Below, piece by piece: positions 31,829-40,413 of a stretch of DNA of 43,964 bases (within the stretch, counting starts at the first letter, position 1; the number at the start of each line of letters is the position of its first letter). The DNA is from Bacillus sp. REN10. GTDB taxonomy: Bacteria > Bacillota > Bacilli > Bacillales > Domibacillaceae. The stretch lies in NCBI RefSeq assembly GCF_016820555.1, contig NZ_JADHDW010000016.1, positions 718-44,681 on the forward strand. The letters are read 5' to 3'. The position numbers and the translations under genes were made by a program. The notes under the pieces were generated by a model, which saw nothing but the letters and a program-made list of their open reading frames with translations, was not told the DNA's origin and made no database searches.

Positions 31829-32845
31829 ATGAAGAATAGAAGGCTAGTTTGGCTTATGTGTTTGTGTGCTTTAGTCATTCTTTCGGCCTGTGGGGCAAAA
31901 TCAAAAGAGGAGGTAACGGCAGATTTAAGTGAAAAAGCAGAAGAAGTGATTGGTTATAAAGCGAAAGCGAAGATGACTTTGCAAGCGGGGGAAGAAAAAC
32001 AGATTTACAATGTAGATGTTTGGAATCGGGAACACCAGTTTTATAGAGTGGCATTATCGACTGATAAAAAAGATCAGAATCAAATGATTTTAAAAAATGA
32101 AACGGGCGTTTATGTGTTAACTCCAGCACTGAATAAAAGCTTCAAATTTCAAAGTGATTGGCCGAGAAATAGCAGCCAAGCTTATTTGTACGAGTCCTTA
32201 GTAAAAGATATCTTGGCTGATAAAGAGGCTTCATTTAAAGAAACAGATCAGCATTTCGTCTTTGAAACAAAAACTAGATACCCGAATAGTCATATGTTAC
32301 CGTTCCAAGAAATCAGATTTAAAAAGAAAGATTTAACTCCAGTCTCGGTCAAAGTGATGGATCCTGATCATAAGCCGCTTGTAACAGTGGAGTTTTCCAA
32401 AATGGAATTTGATGCAAAAATCGATAAAGAGTCCTTTGATGTAAAGAAGAATATGACAGGCGCGCAATTAGAAATGCCAGTGATGGCTCAGCCGGAGGAC
32501 AAAGAGTTGGCCGTTCGATACCCTGATACAAAAATGACAGGAAGTAGCTTATCAGAAGAAAATGAGATTATAACAGCCAATGGTACAAGAGTGGTTCTGA
32601 CGTATGGGGGAGATAAATCGTTCACCATTGTTCAAGAAAAGGCAGAAGTTCTTCCAGCTGCTTCTATGCAGGTTCATGAAGTGAGCGGGGAAATAGCGGA
32701 TCTCGGAGGTTCTTTCGGTGTGATATCGGAGCATTCTCTTTCTTGGTCGCATGAAGGTGTGGACTTTATGATAGCTTCTAAAGATCTTTCTAAAGCTGAA
32801 ATGATTGAAGTGGCGCGTTCTATGAAAGTAGCGATGGAGAAATAA
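31829..32845 (+). CDS. ydcC: YdcC, LolA-like outer-surface lipoprotein
   Basis: A 338-aa lipoprotein. The signal peptide ends in lipobox LSAC with lipid-bearing Cys21; the mature part has a LolA/LppX-like half-barrel pattern (YKAKAKMTLQAGEEKQIYNVDVWNR, then HQFYRVALSTDKKDQNQMILKNETGVYVLTP), with a DUF4367-like end (RVVLTYGGDKSFTIVQEKA, WSHEGVDFMIASKDLSKAEMIEVARSM). In B. subtilis it is listed as a sporulation protein; the sigma-E-like promoter upstream agrees. It may carry lipids or shield an envelope enzyme. SD GAAAGGGG precedes the ATG. It is followed by its own terminator. Confidence 0.88.
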   Translation: MKNRRLVWLMCLCALVILSACGAKSKEEVTADLSEKAEEVIGYKAKAKMTLQAGEEKQIYNVDVWNREHQFYRVALSTDKKDQNQMILKNETGVYVLTPALNKSFKFQSDWPRNSSQAYLYESLVKDILADKEASFKETDQHFVFETKTRYPNSHMLPFQEIRFKKKDLTPVSVKVMDPDHKPLVTVEFSKMEFDAKIDKESFDVKKNMTGAQLEMPVMAQPEDKELAVRYPDTKMTGSSLSEENEIITANGTRVVLTYGGDKSFTIVQEKAEVLPAASMQVHEVSGEIADLGGSFGVISEHSLSWSHEGVDFMIASKDLSKAEMIEVARSMKVAMEK

Positions 32846-32889
32846 ATAGTGTAACGAGTGCTGCGGAGGTATAGAAAGTTATTTGAGTG

Positions 32890-32916
32890 AAGGAACGGAG
32901 TCAGCGTTCCTTTTTT
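32890..32916 (+). terminator. Terminator of ydcC
   Basis: GGAACG, 7-nt loop, CGTTCC, then six T. Confidence 0.85.
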
Positions 32917-32954
32917 CTTTGTCCGAGTGAACTTGTCGTGTCTAAACAGTCGTC

Positions 32955-33124
32955 TCCGCTTTTCGTTGTTGTCCAGCTGCAGGCACCAGCGACTAGTGAA
33001 CTTCCACGAACCTCCTTACGATAAGTCAACATCGATTCACTGACGTTCATCGTGTTTCCTTTATCTCATACGGCTCGCTCCAGTTCATACGTCGCTAAAA
33101 GGTGCCTTCCGCTTTTCGTTGTTG
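32955..33124. repeat. 170-bp intergenic repeat-type element upstream of alr
   Basis: Bounded by two identical 17-nt copies of TCCGCTTTTCGTTGTTG (32955-32971 and 33108-33124). Inside, AGGCACC..AGCGAC..GTGAA near the left end is inverted at the right end (TTCAT..GTCGCT..GGTGCCT), so the RNA folds into a long imperfect hairpin. The inner text (ACGATAAGTCAACATCGATTC, then GACGTTCATCGTGTTTCC) is of the kind seen repeatedly between genes in Bacillaceae genomes; this is from memory. No protein is encoded. It fills most of the 354-bp gap between ydcC and alr. Confidence 0.65.
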
Positions 33125-33199
33125 ACATGGGTGGGTTTATGTTTAAAATTAGGGATTGTATGGAATTGTGAACAAACATGGGAAAGAAGGAGACAGCTA

Positions 33200-34360
33200 G
33201 TGGGGACAGATAGGGGTTTTTATCGAGATACTTGGGCAGAAATAAATTTGGATCATATTGACTATAATGTAAAAGAGACGTTAAAGTTACTTCCTGCTGA
33301 TGAACGGTTATTCGCGGTTGTGAAGGCCAATGCATATGGCCATGGAGATGTACCGGTAGCTGAGGCAGCGATTCGAGCAGGAGCTCACGGTTTGGCAGTG
33401 GCTTTTTTAGACGAGGCTTTATCTTTAACAAAATCAAAGATGGAAGTGCCGATTTTAGTGTTGGGGGCTAGCCGGCCAACGGATGCCGCTTTGGCAGCTG
33501 AACATCATATTTCAGTAACGGTTTATCAGCTGGAATGGCTGCAAGAAGCAGAGAAGCACCTCTCTAATGATCAAATATTACATGTTCATATTAAATGTGA
33601 TACAGGTATGGGGAGATTAGGGGTGAAAACAGTCGAGGAGTTGCAGGAGATCGTCTCTTTCATTCGCCAATCGTCTAAATTTATATTTGAAGGTATGTTT
33701 ACGCATTTCGCAACAGCTGATGAGTTGGATACAACCTATTTTGAGCAACAATTGGCTCAGTTTAATATTATGGTTGAATCGTTAGATGACAAGCCGCCTT
33801 ATATTCACTGCGCCAACAGTGCTACGACGTTACGGCATGAAAAAGCCTATTTTAATACGGTTCGCTTAGGGATTTCTATGTATGGACTAGCACCTTCTAA
33901 AGAGATGAAATCCATTTTGCCGTTTCCTTTAAAGCAAGCTTTTTCTCTTCATACTAAAATTGTTAATGTTAAAAAAATCCAAAAAGGTGAAAAAGTCAGC
34001 TACGGTGCTACGTATGAAGCACAAGAGGAAGAATGGATTGCTACTTTACCGATCGGTTATGCAGATGGTTGGATCAGGAAACTGCAAGGTCAGCATGTAC
34101 TGGTGGAAGGAGAGCGGGCTCCGATTGTCGGACGAGTGTGTATGGATCAATGTATGATTCGCTTATCTAGTGAAAAGCCTATAGGTACAGTCGTGACTTT
34201 AATTGGCAGACAAGGAAATGAAGAAATTTCCATGGATGAAGTTGCTGACCAATTGGAGACAATTAATTATGAAGTGCCTTGCGTGATTACTGCGCGTGTT
34301 CCAAGGGTGTATCGACAACAGGGGAAAATTGTTCAAGTTATTAATCCGCTAATTGGATAA
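33200..34360 (+). CDS. alr: Alanine racemase
   Basis: A 386-aa fold-type III PLP enzyme making D-alanine for Ddl and teichoic acids. Seen: PLP-lysine Lys42 in [24 protein letters not shown] near 135, [10 protein letters not shown] near 170, HCANSATTL near 205, [12 protein letters not shown] near 222, the second catalytic base Tyr in SYGATYEA near 266, LPIGYADG near 283, and [11 protein letters not shown] near 313. Start: GTG 33200 with AAGGAGA 6 nt upstream; the longer frame would begin in the repeat. Its 389-aa B. subtilis counterpart occupies the same place before ndoAI. Confidence 0.96.
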   Translation: MGTDRGFYRDTWAEINLDHIDYNVKETLKLLPADERLFAVVKANAYGHGDVPVAEAAIRAGAHGLAVAFLDEALSLTKSKMEVPILVLGASRPTDAALAAEHHISVTVYQLEWLQEAEKHLSNDQILHVHIKCDTGMGRLGVKTVEELQEIVSFIRQSSKFIFEGMFTHFATADELDTTYFEQQLAQFNIMVESLDDKPPYIHCANSATTLRHEKAYFNTVRLGISMYGLAPSKEMKSILPFPLKQAFSLHTKIVNVKKIQKGEKVSYGATYEAQEEEWIATLPIGYADGWIRKLQGQHVLVEGERAPIVGRVCMDQCMIRLSSEKPIGTVVTLIGRQGNEEISMDEVADQLETINYEVPCVITARVPRVYRQQGKIVQVINPLIG

Positions 34361-34528
34361 TATTCTGTATGGATTTAATGGAATGATTGATAAATTTCGA
34401 AAAATTTCTGCAATTGTTTTAAGAAATTAGCAGGAATTTGGATTTCATCTTCCATCGAGGGTGAAAAGATGTTATTATAAAGTTGGCAGTTAAGGAGACG
34501 GGTGTAGTGATTGGTGGAGGTGTAGTTC

Positions 34529-34810
34529 GTGTCTGAATCTAGCGCAACAACAGAGGTGTTTATTCGCTTACCGCAGCAATTTGTGAAAGAATTAGACAGT
34601 TTTGCAGAACAAGAAAATATTAACCGCAGTGAATTTATCTACAGAGCAACCAAAATGTATCTTCGTGAGAGAAAGAAGCGTCAGATTACAGAATCAATGA
34701 GACGCGGTTACATGGAAATGGCGAAGATCAATTTAGCTATTGCCTCTGAAGCGATGCAAGCGGAGTATGAAGCAGGTAATACTGTAGAACGTTTAGTAAG
34801 TGGAGGATAA
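34529..34810 (+). CDS. ndoAI: Antitoxin EndoAI (MazE-type, ribbon-helix-helix)
   Basis: A 93-aa antitoxin that binds and inhibits EndoA and represses its own operon. The ribbon-helix-helix DNA-binding part is at residues about 6-50 ([34 protein letters not shown]). The C-terminal toxin-binding tail [19 protein letters not shown]...TVERLVSGG is almost the same as in B. subtilis. The start is GTG 34529 with GGTGGAGGTG upstream. The toxin gene follows 5 nt after the stop; its ribosome site lies inside the last codons of this gene, so translation is coupled. Confidence 0.95.
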   Translation: MSESSATTEVFIRLPQQFVKELDSFAEQENINRSEFIYRATKMYLRERKKRQITESMRRGYMEMAKINLAIASEAMQAEYEAGNTVERLVSGG

Positions 34811-34815
34811 TCCGT

Positions 34816-35166
34816 GTGATAGTTAAACGTGGTGACGTATATTTCGCAGACCTGTCCCCTGTTGTCGGTTCAGAGCAAGGCGGAATGCGGCCTGTGCTAG
34901 TGGTTCAAAACGACATTGGGAATCGGTTTAGTCCCACTATTATTGTTGCTGCTATAACAGCACAAATTCAAAAAGCTAAGTTGCCTACACATGTTGAAAT
35001 TGACGCAAAGCGTTATGGTTTTGAACGAGATTCCGTTATTCTCCTTGAACAGATTCGAACAATTGATAAACAAAGGTTAACGGACAAAATCACTCAGCTT
35101 GATGAAGAAATGATGGAAAAAGTAGATGATGCCTTGCAAATTAGCTTAGGCCTTATTCAATTTTAG
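34816..35166 (+). CDS. ndoA: Endoribonuclease toxin EndoA (MazF)
   Basis: A 116-aa MazF-type RNase which, in B. subtilis, cuts mRNA at UACAU. Seen: [21 protein letters not shown] at the N-terminus, with the catalytic Arg in [11 protein letters not shown], the catalytic Thr region [19 protein letters not shown] near 47, and [18 protein letters not shown] near 75. The sequence is very close to B. subtilis NdoA. The start is GTG 34816 with GGAGG at 34802-34806. It ends at a strong terminator and lies directly upstream of the rsb operon, the same arrangement as in other Bacillaceae. Confidence 0.96.
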   Translation: MIVKRGDVYFADLSPVVGSEQGGMRPVLVVQNDIGNRFSPTIIVAAITAQIQKAKLPTHVEIDAKRYGFERDSVILLEQIRTIDKQRLTDKITQLDEEMMEKVDDALQISLGLIQF

Positions 35167-35207
35167 AAAGACGTTTACTAGAACAATCTAGTAGACGTCT
35201 TTTTTTT
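35167..35207 (+). terminator. Terminator of ndoAI-ndoA
   Basis: A 15-bp stem (AAAGACGTTTACTAG with CTAGTAGACGTCTTT, one G-U) and loop AACAAT, followed by seven T, directly after the stop. Confidence 0.93.
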
Positions 35208-35433
35208 ATGGGTCTTGTTAAACAATAGTGTTGGTGTGAATAATTTTTGATTCATTCGTTCAAAATAGCCATTTTGTATGCTTGAACAGAGCTGTTCCCA
35301 TAGATGATGCCAGTTAGAAAGAGGGATTCTGCTTTTTTATTAGTCCGATAAACATTATAATGATTATGTAGCATGCAATACGTGATAAAAAAGGAAGATT
35401 ATATATACTCTCAGTTGTCTTGACCTTGAATAT
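35208..35433. other. Intergenic region before the rsb operon
   Basis: About 225 bp without a credible ORF. A TATAAT at 35356-35361 lies 16 nt after a poor -35 (TTTTTA at 35334-35339) and may be the sigma-A promoter of the stressosome operon. Nothing else was identified. Confidence 0.35.
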
Positions 35434-35451
35434 AGCGCTTCGGTAAGCGCT
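35434..35451 (+). promoter_or_regulatory. Perfect hairpin in the rsbRA leader
   Basis: AGCGCTT, loop CGGT, AAGCGCT: a 7-bp stem ending 26 nt before the rsbRA ATG, with no T run. It could be a stability element or protein site. Confidence 0.45.
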
Positions 35452-35477
35452 AAATCTGGTAGATTGGAGATGTTTGT

Positions 35478-36311
35478 ATGCGTAAACTGATTTTTAACTA
35501 TGTACAATTAAATAAAAGTGAAATATTAGATCAATGGATCGTTGGGATGAAAAAGGAAACAGATGATCGAGCGGTTACGATGATGTCGGATCGAATGTTT
35601 ACAAAAACGAGCAGAGAATTTATTGAATTACTGATTTCTAACTTTGTGGAAACGGAGCAAGAGTTTCAATCGAGAGTAGAGGAGTTTGCTAGAAAGATTG
35701 TCCACTTAGGCTGGCCTTTAACCGTTGTGAACCTAGGTTTGAACACTTTTAGTCAAATTGTCTCTAACGGCATGAAAGAGCAAGGGATCATTGATAAAGA
35801 GAACTATATTGAGTTTTCATTAGAATTCAATCGCTGGATGTTTCCCATGAATAATAAAATTATTGATGCCTATTCCGATTCTTGGGAACGGACATTATCT
35901 TTACAAAAAATTGCTTTACAAGAGCTATCGGCTCCGTTAATTCCTGTATTTGAAAAAATTTCAGTCATGCCGTTAGTCGGTACTATTGATACAGAACGAG
36001 CTAAGCTAATTATGGAGAACTTGCTGAACGGTGTGGTCAAATACCGTTCTGAAGTGGTGTTAATTGATATTACAGGTGTACCCGTTGTTGATACAATGGT
36101 TGCTCATCATATTATTCAAGCGGCAGATGCTGTTCACTTAGTAGGAGCCAAATGTATGATTGTTGGAATTCGTCCGGAAATTGCCCAAACGATCGTTACT
36201 TTAGGTATTAGCTTAGAGCAGGTACTGACAACAAGCACACTGAAGAAAGGGATTGAGCAAGCATTAGCATTAACAGACAGAAAAATTATTGAAGTGGAGG
36301 GAGGGATGTGA
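35478..36311 (+). CDS. rsbRA: Stressosome protein RsbRA
   Basis: A 277-aa stressosome co-antagonist. The N-terminal non-heme globin-like sensory domain (about residues 1-135) is all-helical ([38 protein letters not shown]). The C-terminal STAS domain (about 155-270) carries the two RsbT phosphorylation regions, [10 protein letters not shown] and [13 protein letters not shown], with the expected Thr residues. With RsbS it forms the megadalton stressosome that traps RsbT until environmental stress. SD GGAGATG precedes the ATG. rsbS overlaps its stop, beginning a tightly packed eight-gene operon. Confidence 0.95.
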   Translation: MRKLIFNYVQLNKSEILDQWIVGMKKETDDRAVTMMSDRMFTKTSREFIELLISNFVETEQEFQSRVEEFARKIVHLGWPLTVVNLGLNTFSQIVSNGMKEQGIIDKENYIEFSLEFNRWMFPMNNKIIDAYSDSWERTLSLQKIALQELSAPLIPVFEKISVMPLVGTIDTERAKLIMENLLNGVVKYRSEVVLIDITGVPVVDTMVAHHIIQAADAVHLVGAKCMIVGIRPEIAQTIVTLGISLEQVLTTSTLKKGIEQALALTDRKIIEVEGGM

Positions 36312-36664
36312 GAATACCTATCTTAAAGTTATATGATTGTCTGTTGATTTCAATTCAATGGGAATTAGATGATCAAACAGCTTTGCAATTTCAGGAGGAC
36401 CTTCTTCGGAAAATTCATGAAACAAGTGCTAGAGGCGTTGTCATCGACTTTACATCTATTGATTTTATTGATTCTTTCATTGCCAAAGTTCTTGGAGATG
36501 TTATTAGCATGTCTAAACTGATGGGCGCCAAAGTAGTTGTAACAGGTATTCAGCCGGCCGTTGCCATTACCTTAATTGAATTGGGAATTCGTCTCGAAGA
36601 TGTCTTGACCGCTCTTGATTTAGAAAAAGGTTTAGAGAAACTTCAACAGGAATTGGAGGACTAA
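36308..36664 (+). CDS. rsbS: Stressosome antagonist RsbS
   Basis: A 118-aa single STAS-domain protein, the inner core of the stressosome. Seen: [38 protein letters not shown] near residues 45-80, with the phosphorylatable Ser in IDSFIAK. The start is GTG 36308, overlapping the rsbRA stop (ATGTGA), with GGAGGG upstream. RsbT phosphorylates this Ser when stress is sensed, releasing RsbT. rsbT follows 3 nt later. Confidence 0.95.
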   Translation: MRIPILKLYDCLLISIQWELDDQTALQFQEDLLRKIHETSARGVVIDFTSIDFIDSFIAKVLGDVISMSKLMGAKVVVTGIQPAVAITLIELGIRLEDVLTALDLEKGLEKLQQELED

Positions 36665-36667
36665 TCT

Positions 36668-37063
36668 ATGGATTCTAGCGTCAAGATTATAAGTGAATGG
36701 GACATTGTAGCGGCAAGGCAACTTGGGCGAAATGTGGCGAAAGACCTTGGCTTTGGCACAGTAGATCAAGCTCGAATTACGACTGCAATTAGTGAGTTAG
36801 CCCGCAATATCTATTTGTACGCAGGAGAAGGAGAGATTGGAATAGAAAAGGCAGAGGATATGGGGAAGATTGGATTGCTTATTTTGTCCAAAGATCAAGG
36901 TCCTGGAATTATTGATATCCGAAAAGTAATGGAGGATGGCTTTTCCACCTCAGGAGGGCTTGGAGCTGGTTTGCCAGGTGTGAAACGGTTAATGGACGAA
37001 TTTTCAATTGAGTCAAATCCTGGAGAAGGAACAGTGATCAGGGCAATTAAGTGGCTCCGTTAG
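36668..37063 (+). CDS. rsbT: Switch kinase RsbT
   Basis: A 131-aa GHKL-type serine/threonine kinase. Seen: ARITTAISELARNIYLYAGEG with the N-box Asn near residue 46, SKDQGPGI near 78, and the ATP-lid region GFSTSGGLGAGLPGVKRLMDEF near 95. It phosphorylates RsbS and RsbR in the stressosome, then binds and activates the phosphatase RsbU. TTGGAGGACTAATCT before the ATG gives the ribosome site inside the rsbS end. Length equals the B. subtilis protein, and the gene order is conserved. Confidence 0.96.
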   Translation: MDSSVKIISEWDIVAARQLGRNVAKDLGFGTVDQARITTAISELARNIYLYAGEGEIGIEKAEDMGKIGLLILSKDQGPGIIDIRKVMEDGFSTSGGLGAGLPGVKRLMDEFSIESNPGEGTVIRAIKWLR

Positions 37064-37074
37064 GAGGGGGAAAC

Positions 37075-38085
37075 ATGGAATTTAAAGAAAGTGTTCAGGA
37101 ACAGTATAAAGAGCTTTTGAAAAGCTATATAAAAGAACAAGATGAACATGCGCTATATTTCAGTCAAAAATTCAGCAGAAAAGCCATCGAGCATAAAATA
37201 TCCCCAGAAGAAATGATCAATATTCATAAGACAGCCATAATGGAGTTAGAATCTAACATTCCTCAATCTGTTCTTCTCTCCTTAGATATCTTATTAGAAG
37301 TGATGATTAGCTATGGTTTAGCTTATCGGGAACATCAAAGTTTGCGAACCTTTCAGCAAGAGCTGCAGAGTGAGATTGAAGTGGCTGCTAGCATGCAGCA
37401 AACATTATTAGGTACGAAAATTCCTGATGTTCCTTCCTTAGATATTGGTGCGCTTAGTGTACCAGCTAGGCAAATGAGCGGAGACTACTATCATTTTGTT
37501 CATGATGAAACTCATACAGTCAGTGTAGCAATAGCAGATATCATTGGAAAGGGAATTCCAGCTGCGTTATGTATGTCGATGATCAAATATGCGATGGATA
37601 GCTTGCCCGAAGGTAGTCTAGAGCCGAATCTTGTGTTAGAAAGTCTGAATCGAGTAGTGGAACAAAATGTAGACCCAACGATGTTTATTACGATGTTTTA
37701 CGGAACGTACAATATGCTTAATCATACCTTTTACTATTCATCTGCAGGACATGAGCCGGGGTTCTTTTACAATCATCAAACAAAGAGATTTGAAGAATTA
37801 TACGCAAAAGGTCTAGTGCTCGGTATTGATAAAAAAACGAGATATCGTCAGTATGAAAAACGAGTGGAAGTAGGGGATGTTATTCTTCTGATGTCTGACG
37901 GTGTCACTGAGTGCCGGACGAAAGAAGGTTTCATTGAAATGGAAACGTTAATTGAATGCATCGAGAAGTACATTCAATTAGATGCACAAGAAATAGCTAA
38001 TCGTGTATATCGGGATTTAGAATATGTGCAAGACTTCCAATTACGTGATGATTTTACACTGATCATTTTAAAACGAGTCAAGTAA
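37075..38085 (+). CDS. rsbU: PP2C phosphatase RsbU
   Basis: A 336-aa environmental-stress phosphatase. The N-terminal helical RsbT-binding domain spans about residues 1-85 (YFSQKFSRKAIEHKISPEEMINIHK), then a linker helix (SEIEVAASMQQTLLGTK), and a PPM/SpoIIE-type phosphatase domain (about 120-336) with metal Asp residues in MSGDYYHF, IADIIGKGIPAALCMSMIKYAM, ILLMSDGVTEC and DDFTLIILK. It dephosphorylates RsbV-P when bound by RsbT. The start is ATG 37075, because GGAGGGGG overlaps the end of rsbT and is 4-9 nt upstream; the frame to 37051 would overlap rsbT. Confidence 0.95.
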   Translation: MEFKESVQEQYKELLKSYIKEQDEHALYFSQKFSRKAIEHKISPEEMINIHKTAIMELESNIPQSVLLSLDILLEVMISYGLAYREHQSLRTFQQELQSEIEVAASMQQTLLGTKIPDVPSLDIGALSVPARQMSGDYYHFVHDETHTVSVAIADIIGKGIPAALCMSMIKYAMDSLPEGSLEPNLVLESLNRVVEQNVDPTMFITMFYGTYNMLNHTFYYSSAGHEPGFFYNHQTKRFEELYAKGLVLGIDKKTRYRQYEKRVEVGDVILLMSDGVTECRTKEGFIEMETLIECIEKYIQLDAQEIANRVYRDLEYVQDFQLRDDFTLIILKRVK

Positions 38086-38091
38086 AGAGAG

Positions 38092-38116
38092 GTTTAGATC
38101 AAGTAATATCGGGTAG
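38092..38116 (+). promoter_or_regulatory. Internal sigma-B promoter of rsbV-rsbW-sigB-rsbX
   Basis: GTTTAG at 38092-38097, 13-nt spacer, GGGTAG at 38111-38116, near the sigma-B consensus GTTTAA-N13-15-GGGTAT. It lies just where the autoregulatory promoter is found in B. subtilis. Confidence 0.88.
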
Positions 38117-38164
38117 AAACTTAAGACGCGACATCGATTATGTGTCCCAAAAGAGGTGGATAAA

Positions 38165-38491
38165 GTGAATATTACGATTAATGTAGAAGAATTAGACCAA
38201 CTGACGAAGATCTATATTGCGGGGGAGCTCGATGTATATACAGCACCTAAACTTCAAGAAACTGTTTTTCCGCATGTGAAACCTGATCAAACGCTAATCA
38301 TTGATTTAACGGAAGTTACTTATTTAGATAGCACGGGTTTAGGGATTTTTGTCGGCTTATTTAAAAGTTTAAATGCCAAAAATGGAACACTTCGATTAGT
38401 TGGATTATCTGGAAGGTTGAAACGATTGTTTGATATTACAGGGCTATCTGACATTATGGACATTCATTCTGAAGTAGAAGGTGGCGTATAA
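38165..38491 (+). CDS. rsbV: Anti-anti-sigma factor RsbV
   Basis: A 108-aa STAS protein. Seen: IYIAGELDVYTAPKLQETV near residue 18 and the phosphorylation segment VTYLDSTGLGIFVGLFKSL near 52, with the regulatory Ser of DSTG. Unphosphorylated RsbV binds RsbW and frees sigma-B. The start is GTG 38165 (MNITINVEEL), 4 nt after AGAGGTGG-ATAAA; the GTG at 38156 is part of that ribosome site. It is the first gene after the sigma-B promoter, and rsbW begins 2 nt after its stop. Confidence 0.95.
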   Translation: MNITINVEELDQLTKIYIAGELDVYTAPKLQETVFPHVKPDQTLIIDLTEVTYLDSTGLGIFVGLFKSLNAKNGTLRLVGLSGRLKRLFDITGLSDIMDIHSEVEGGV

Positions 38492-38493
38492 CA

Positions 38494-38961
38494 ATGAAAG
38501 ATTTTGAATACATCGAGATGAAAATCCCTGCCAAGCCAGAATTTGTAGGAGTGATTAGACTGACATTATCCGGGATCGCCAGCCGAATGGGTTTTACATA
38601 TGATGTCATTGAAGATTTAAAAATAGCGACAAGTGAAGCGATCACGAATGCTGTTCAGCATGCTTACCAAGATGATGAAGAGGGGGAAGTGATTGTTGGC
38701 TTCGCTTTATACAGCGACCACTTAGAAGTCATGGTAGCGGACCACGGCAAAAGCTTTAACTTCCTAAACACTAAGCAGTCTCTAGGTCCATATACGGATC
38801 ATTCTGTTGAATTTTTACGTGAAGGAGGCTTGGGGTTATTTCTCATTGAAACATTAATGGATGAGGTGAAGGTGCAGCAAAATGAAGGGATCACTTTGCT
38901 GATGACAAAGTATCTTGAAGGAGAGCAGGTGGAGAGGGATGTTCAAGCCATCTCAACCTAA
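38494..38961 (+). CDS. rsbW: Anti-sigma-B factor / kinase RsbW
   Basis: A 155-aa GHKL serine kinase and anti-sigma factor. Seen: IEDLKIATSEAITNAVQHAYQ with the N-box near residue 45, MVADHGKSFNF near 82, and the G-box REGGLGLFLIETLMDEVKVQ near 113. It holds sigma-B inactive and phosphorylates RsbV. AAGGTGG lies 10 nt before the ATG. Its reading frame overlaps the sigB start by 23 nt, so translation is linked and the stoichiometry kept. Confidence 0.95.
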   Translation: MKDFEYIEMKIPAKPEFVGVIRLTLSGIASRMGFTYDVIEDLKIATSEAITNAVQHAYQDDEEGEVIVGFALYSDHLEVMVADHGKSFNFLNTKQSLGPYTDHSVEFLREGGLGLFLIETLMDEVKVQQNEGITLLMTKYLEGEQVERDVQAIST

Positions 38962-39733
38962 CTCGCAATCAAAACAGCAAGCAATTGAATGGATTCAAGC
39001 GTATCAGCAAAATAACGATGAGGAAGCACAAGAAAAGCTAGTGAAACATTATCAGGGGCTTGTAGAATCGATTGCGCGGAAGTATTCAAAAGGAAGAAGC
39101 TATCATGAAGATATTGTGCAAGTGGGCATGCTAGGGCTGCTTGGTGCAATTAGGAGATATGATGATTCATATGGAAAAAGTTTCGAAGCGTTTGCGGTTC
39201 CTACGATTGTAGGAGAAATTAAACGGTTTTTGCGGGATAAAACATGGAGTGTTCACGTCCCGAGACGAATTAAAGAGCTTGGTCCTAAAATTAAATCTAC
39301 AGTAGAAGAGCTAACGACAACGCTGCAACGGTCACCAAAAGTAGAGGAAATTGCTCGCCATCTTGAAATATCGGAAGAGGAAGTGCTTGAAGCGATGGAA
39401 ATGGGAAAAAGCTATCAAGCTTTATCTGTCGATCACTCGGTTGAAGCTGATTCTGATGGAAGCACAGTTACTCTTCTTGATATCGTAGGCAATCAAGATG
39501 AAGGGTATGAAAGAGTGGACCAGCGTCTTGTGCTCCATAAAGTTCTTCATGTGCTATCTGATCGAGAACGGCAAATTATTCAATGTACGTACATAGATAA
39601 TATGAGTCAAAAGGATACAGGTGAAAAGCTCGGTATTTCACAAATGCATGTATCTCGCTTGCAAAGAAAGGCGATAAAAAAACTGAAAGAAGCGATTGAG
39701 AAGGACTCTCTCTCAACGGAGAGATTATCATAA
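38939..39733 (+). CDS. sigB: RNA polymerase general-stress sigma factor SigB
   Basis: A 264-aa sigma-70 family group 3 factor controlling the general stress regulon. Seen: region 2 (ARKYSKGRSYHEDIVQVGMLGLLGAIRRYD, then FEAFAVPTIVGEIKRFLRDKTWSVHVPRRIKELG), the region 3 helix-turn-helix RSPKVEEIARHLEISEEEVLEAM, SVDHSVEADSDGSTVTLLDIVG, and region 4 (LSDRERQIIQCTYIDNMSQKDTGEKLGISQMHVSRLQRKAIKKL). Start ATG 38939 (MFKPSQPN), after GGTGGAG and inside rsbW; an in-frame TTG at 38915 is less likely. The rsbX ATG overlaps its TAA by 1 nt. Confidence 0.97.
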   Translation: MFKPSQPNSQSKQQAIEWIQAYQQNNDEEAQEKLVKHYQGLVESIARKYSKGRSYHEDIVQVGMLGLLGAIRRYDDSYGKSFEAFAVPTIVGEIKRFLRDKTWSVHVPRRIKELGPKIKSTVEELTTTLQRSPKVEEIARHLEISEEEVLEAMEMGKSYQALSVDHSVEADSDGSTVTLLDIVGNQDEGYERVDQRLVLHKVLHVLSDRERQIIQCTYIDNMSQKDTGEKLGISQMHVSRLQRKAIKKLKEAIEKDSLSTERLS

Positions 39734-40326
39734 TGGTTTATCACCACAGTGAGCAGCTTCAAGTATATGCAAACCAAGTCGCGAAAAGTGGTAACCCATT
39801 GTGCGGTGATAGTTACTTTATCTATGTAGCAACGGACTATTTCATTTGTGTGTTGGCGGATGGATTAGGAAGCGGTGAGTGGGCTAACGAATCGGCTGAT
39901 GCGGTGACGGAAGCAGTAGCTCGAAGTCATCATGAGCACGTGGATGAATTAATGCGTTTAAGCAACGAGTCTCTTCGTAACAAACGAGGGGCGGCGGTTG
40001 CCATTTTGAAGGTTTATTTCGATAGGCTAGAGTTTGAATACAGCTGTGTAGGCAATATTCGCTTTTATTTATACACGAAAGAGGGGCAATTAACGTATCC
40101 TCTTCCAGTCAGAGGGTTTTTATCTGGAAGAGTTCAACGATATCGGACTCAAAGATTTGTCTACGAACCCAATTGTAAATTTATTTTGCATTCCGATGGT
40201 CTGAGCCTGATGAATGTGAAAATGTTGTTAAGCCATAAAGATCTTGCGCAAATTGCAGATACTCTTGAAGAGAAATCGATGCAATCAAATGACGACTGTA
40301 CATTTATCGTTGGCAGCCTGCTTTAG
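39733..40326 (+). CDS. rsbX: Feedback phosphatase RsbX
   Basis: A 197-aa PP2C-like phosphatase that removes phosphate from RsbS and RsbR, resetting the stressosome. Seen: GDSYFIYVATDYFICVLADGLGSGEWANESADAVTEAV near residues 24-60, with metal-binding Asp residues, KRGAAVAILKVYFDRLEFEYSCVGNIRFYLY near 84, ILHSDGLSLMNVK near 155, and the final DDCTFIVGSLL. It starts at ATG overlapping the sigB stop. The ribosome site is poor (ACGGAGAG about 12 nt upstream), so expression likely depends on coupling to sigB. A terminator overlaps its stop codon. Confidence 0.95.
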   Translation: MVYHHSEQLQVYANQVAKSGNPLCGDSYFIYVATDYFICVLADGLGSGEWANESADAVTEAVARSHHEHVDELMRLSNESLRNKRGAAVAILKVYFDRLEFEYSCVGNIRFYLYTKEGQLTYPLPVRGFLSGRVQRYRTQRFVYEPNCKFILHSDGLSLMNVKMLLSHKDLAQIADTLEEKSMQSNDDCTFIVGSLL

Positions 40327-40348
40327 TCATTGCAGGCTGTTTTCTTTT
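40313..40348 (+). terminator. Terminator of the sigB operon
   Basis: CAGCCTGC, 10-nt loop, GCAGGCTG, then TTTTCTTTT. The rsbX stop lies in the loop. Confidence 0.9.
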
Positions 40349-40413
40349 CATTTTTATGTGTTGAATGTTTGAGGTTTGGTAAAATAAAGTAAGGAAGAAC
40401 TGGAGGCGAAAGT

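Noticed and set aside
33066-33437. 123-codon minus-strand frame over the repeat and alr start
   Set aside because: No ribosome site, and it overlaps the well-supported alr gene and the repeat.
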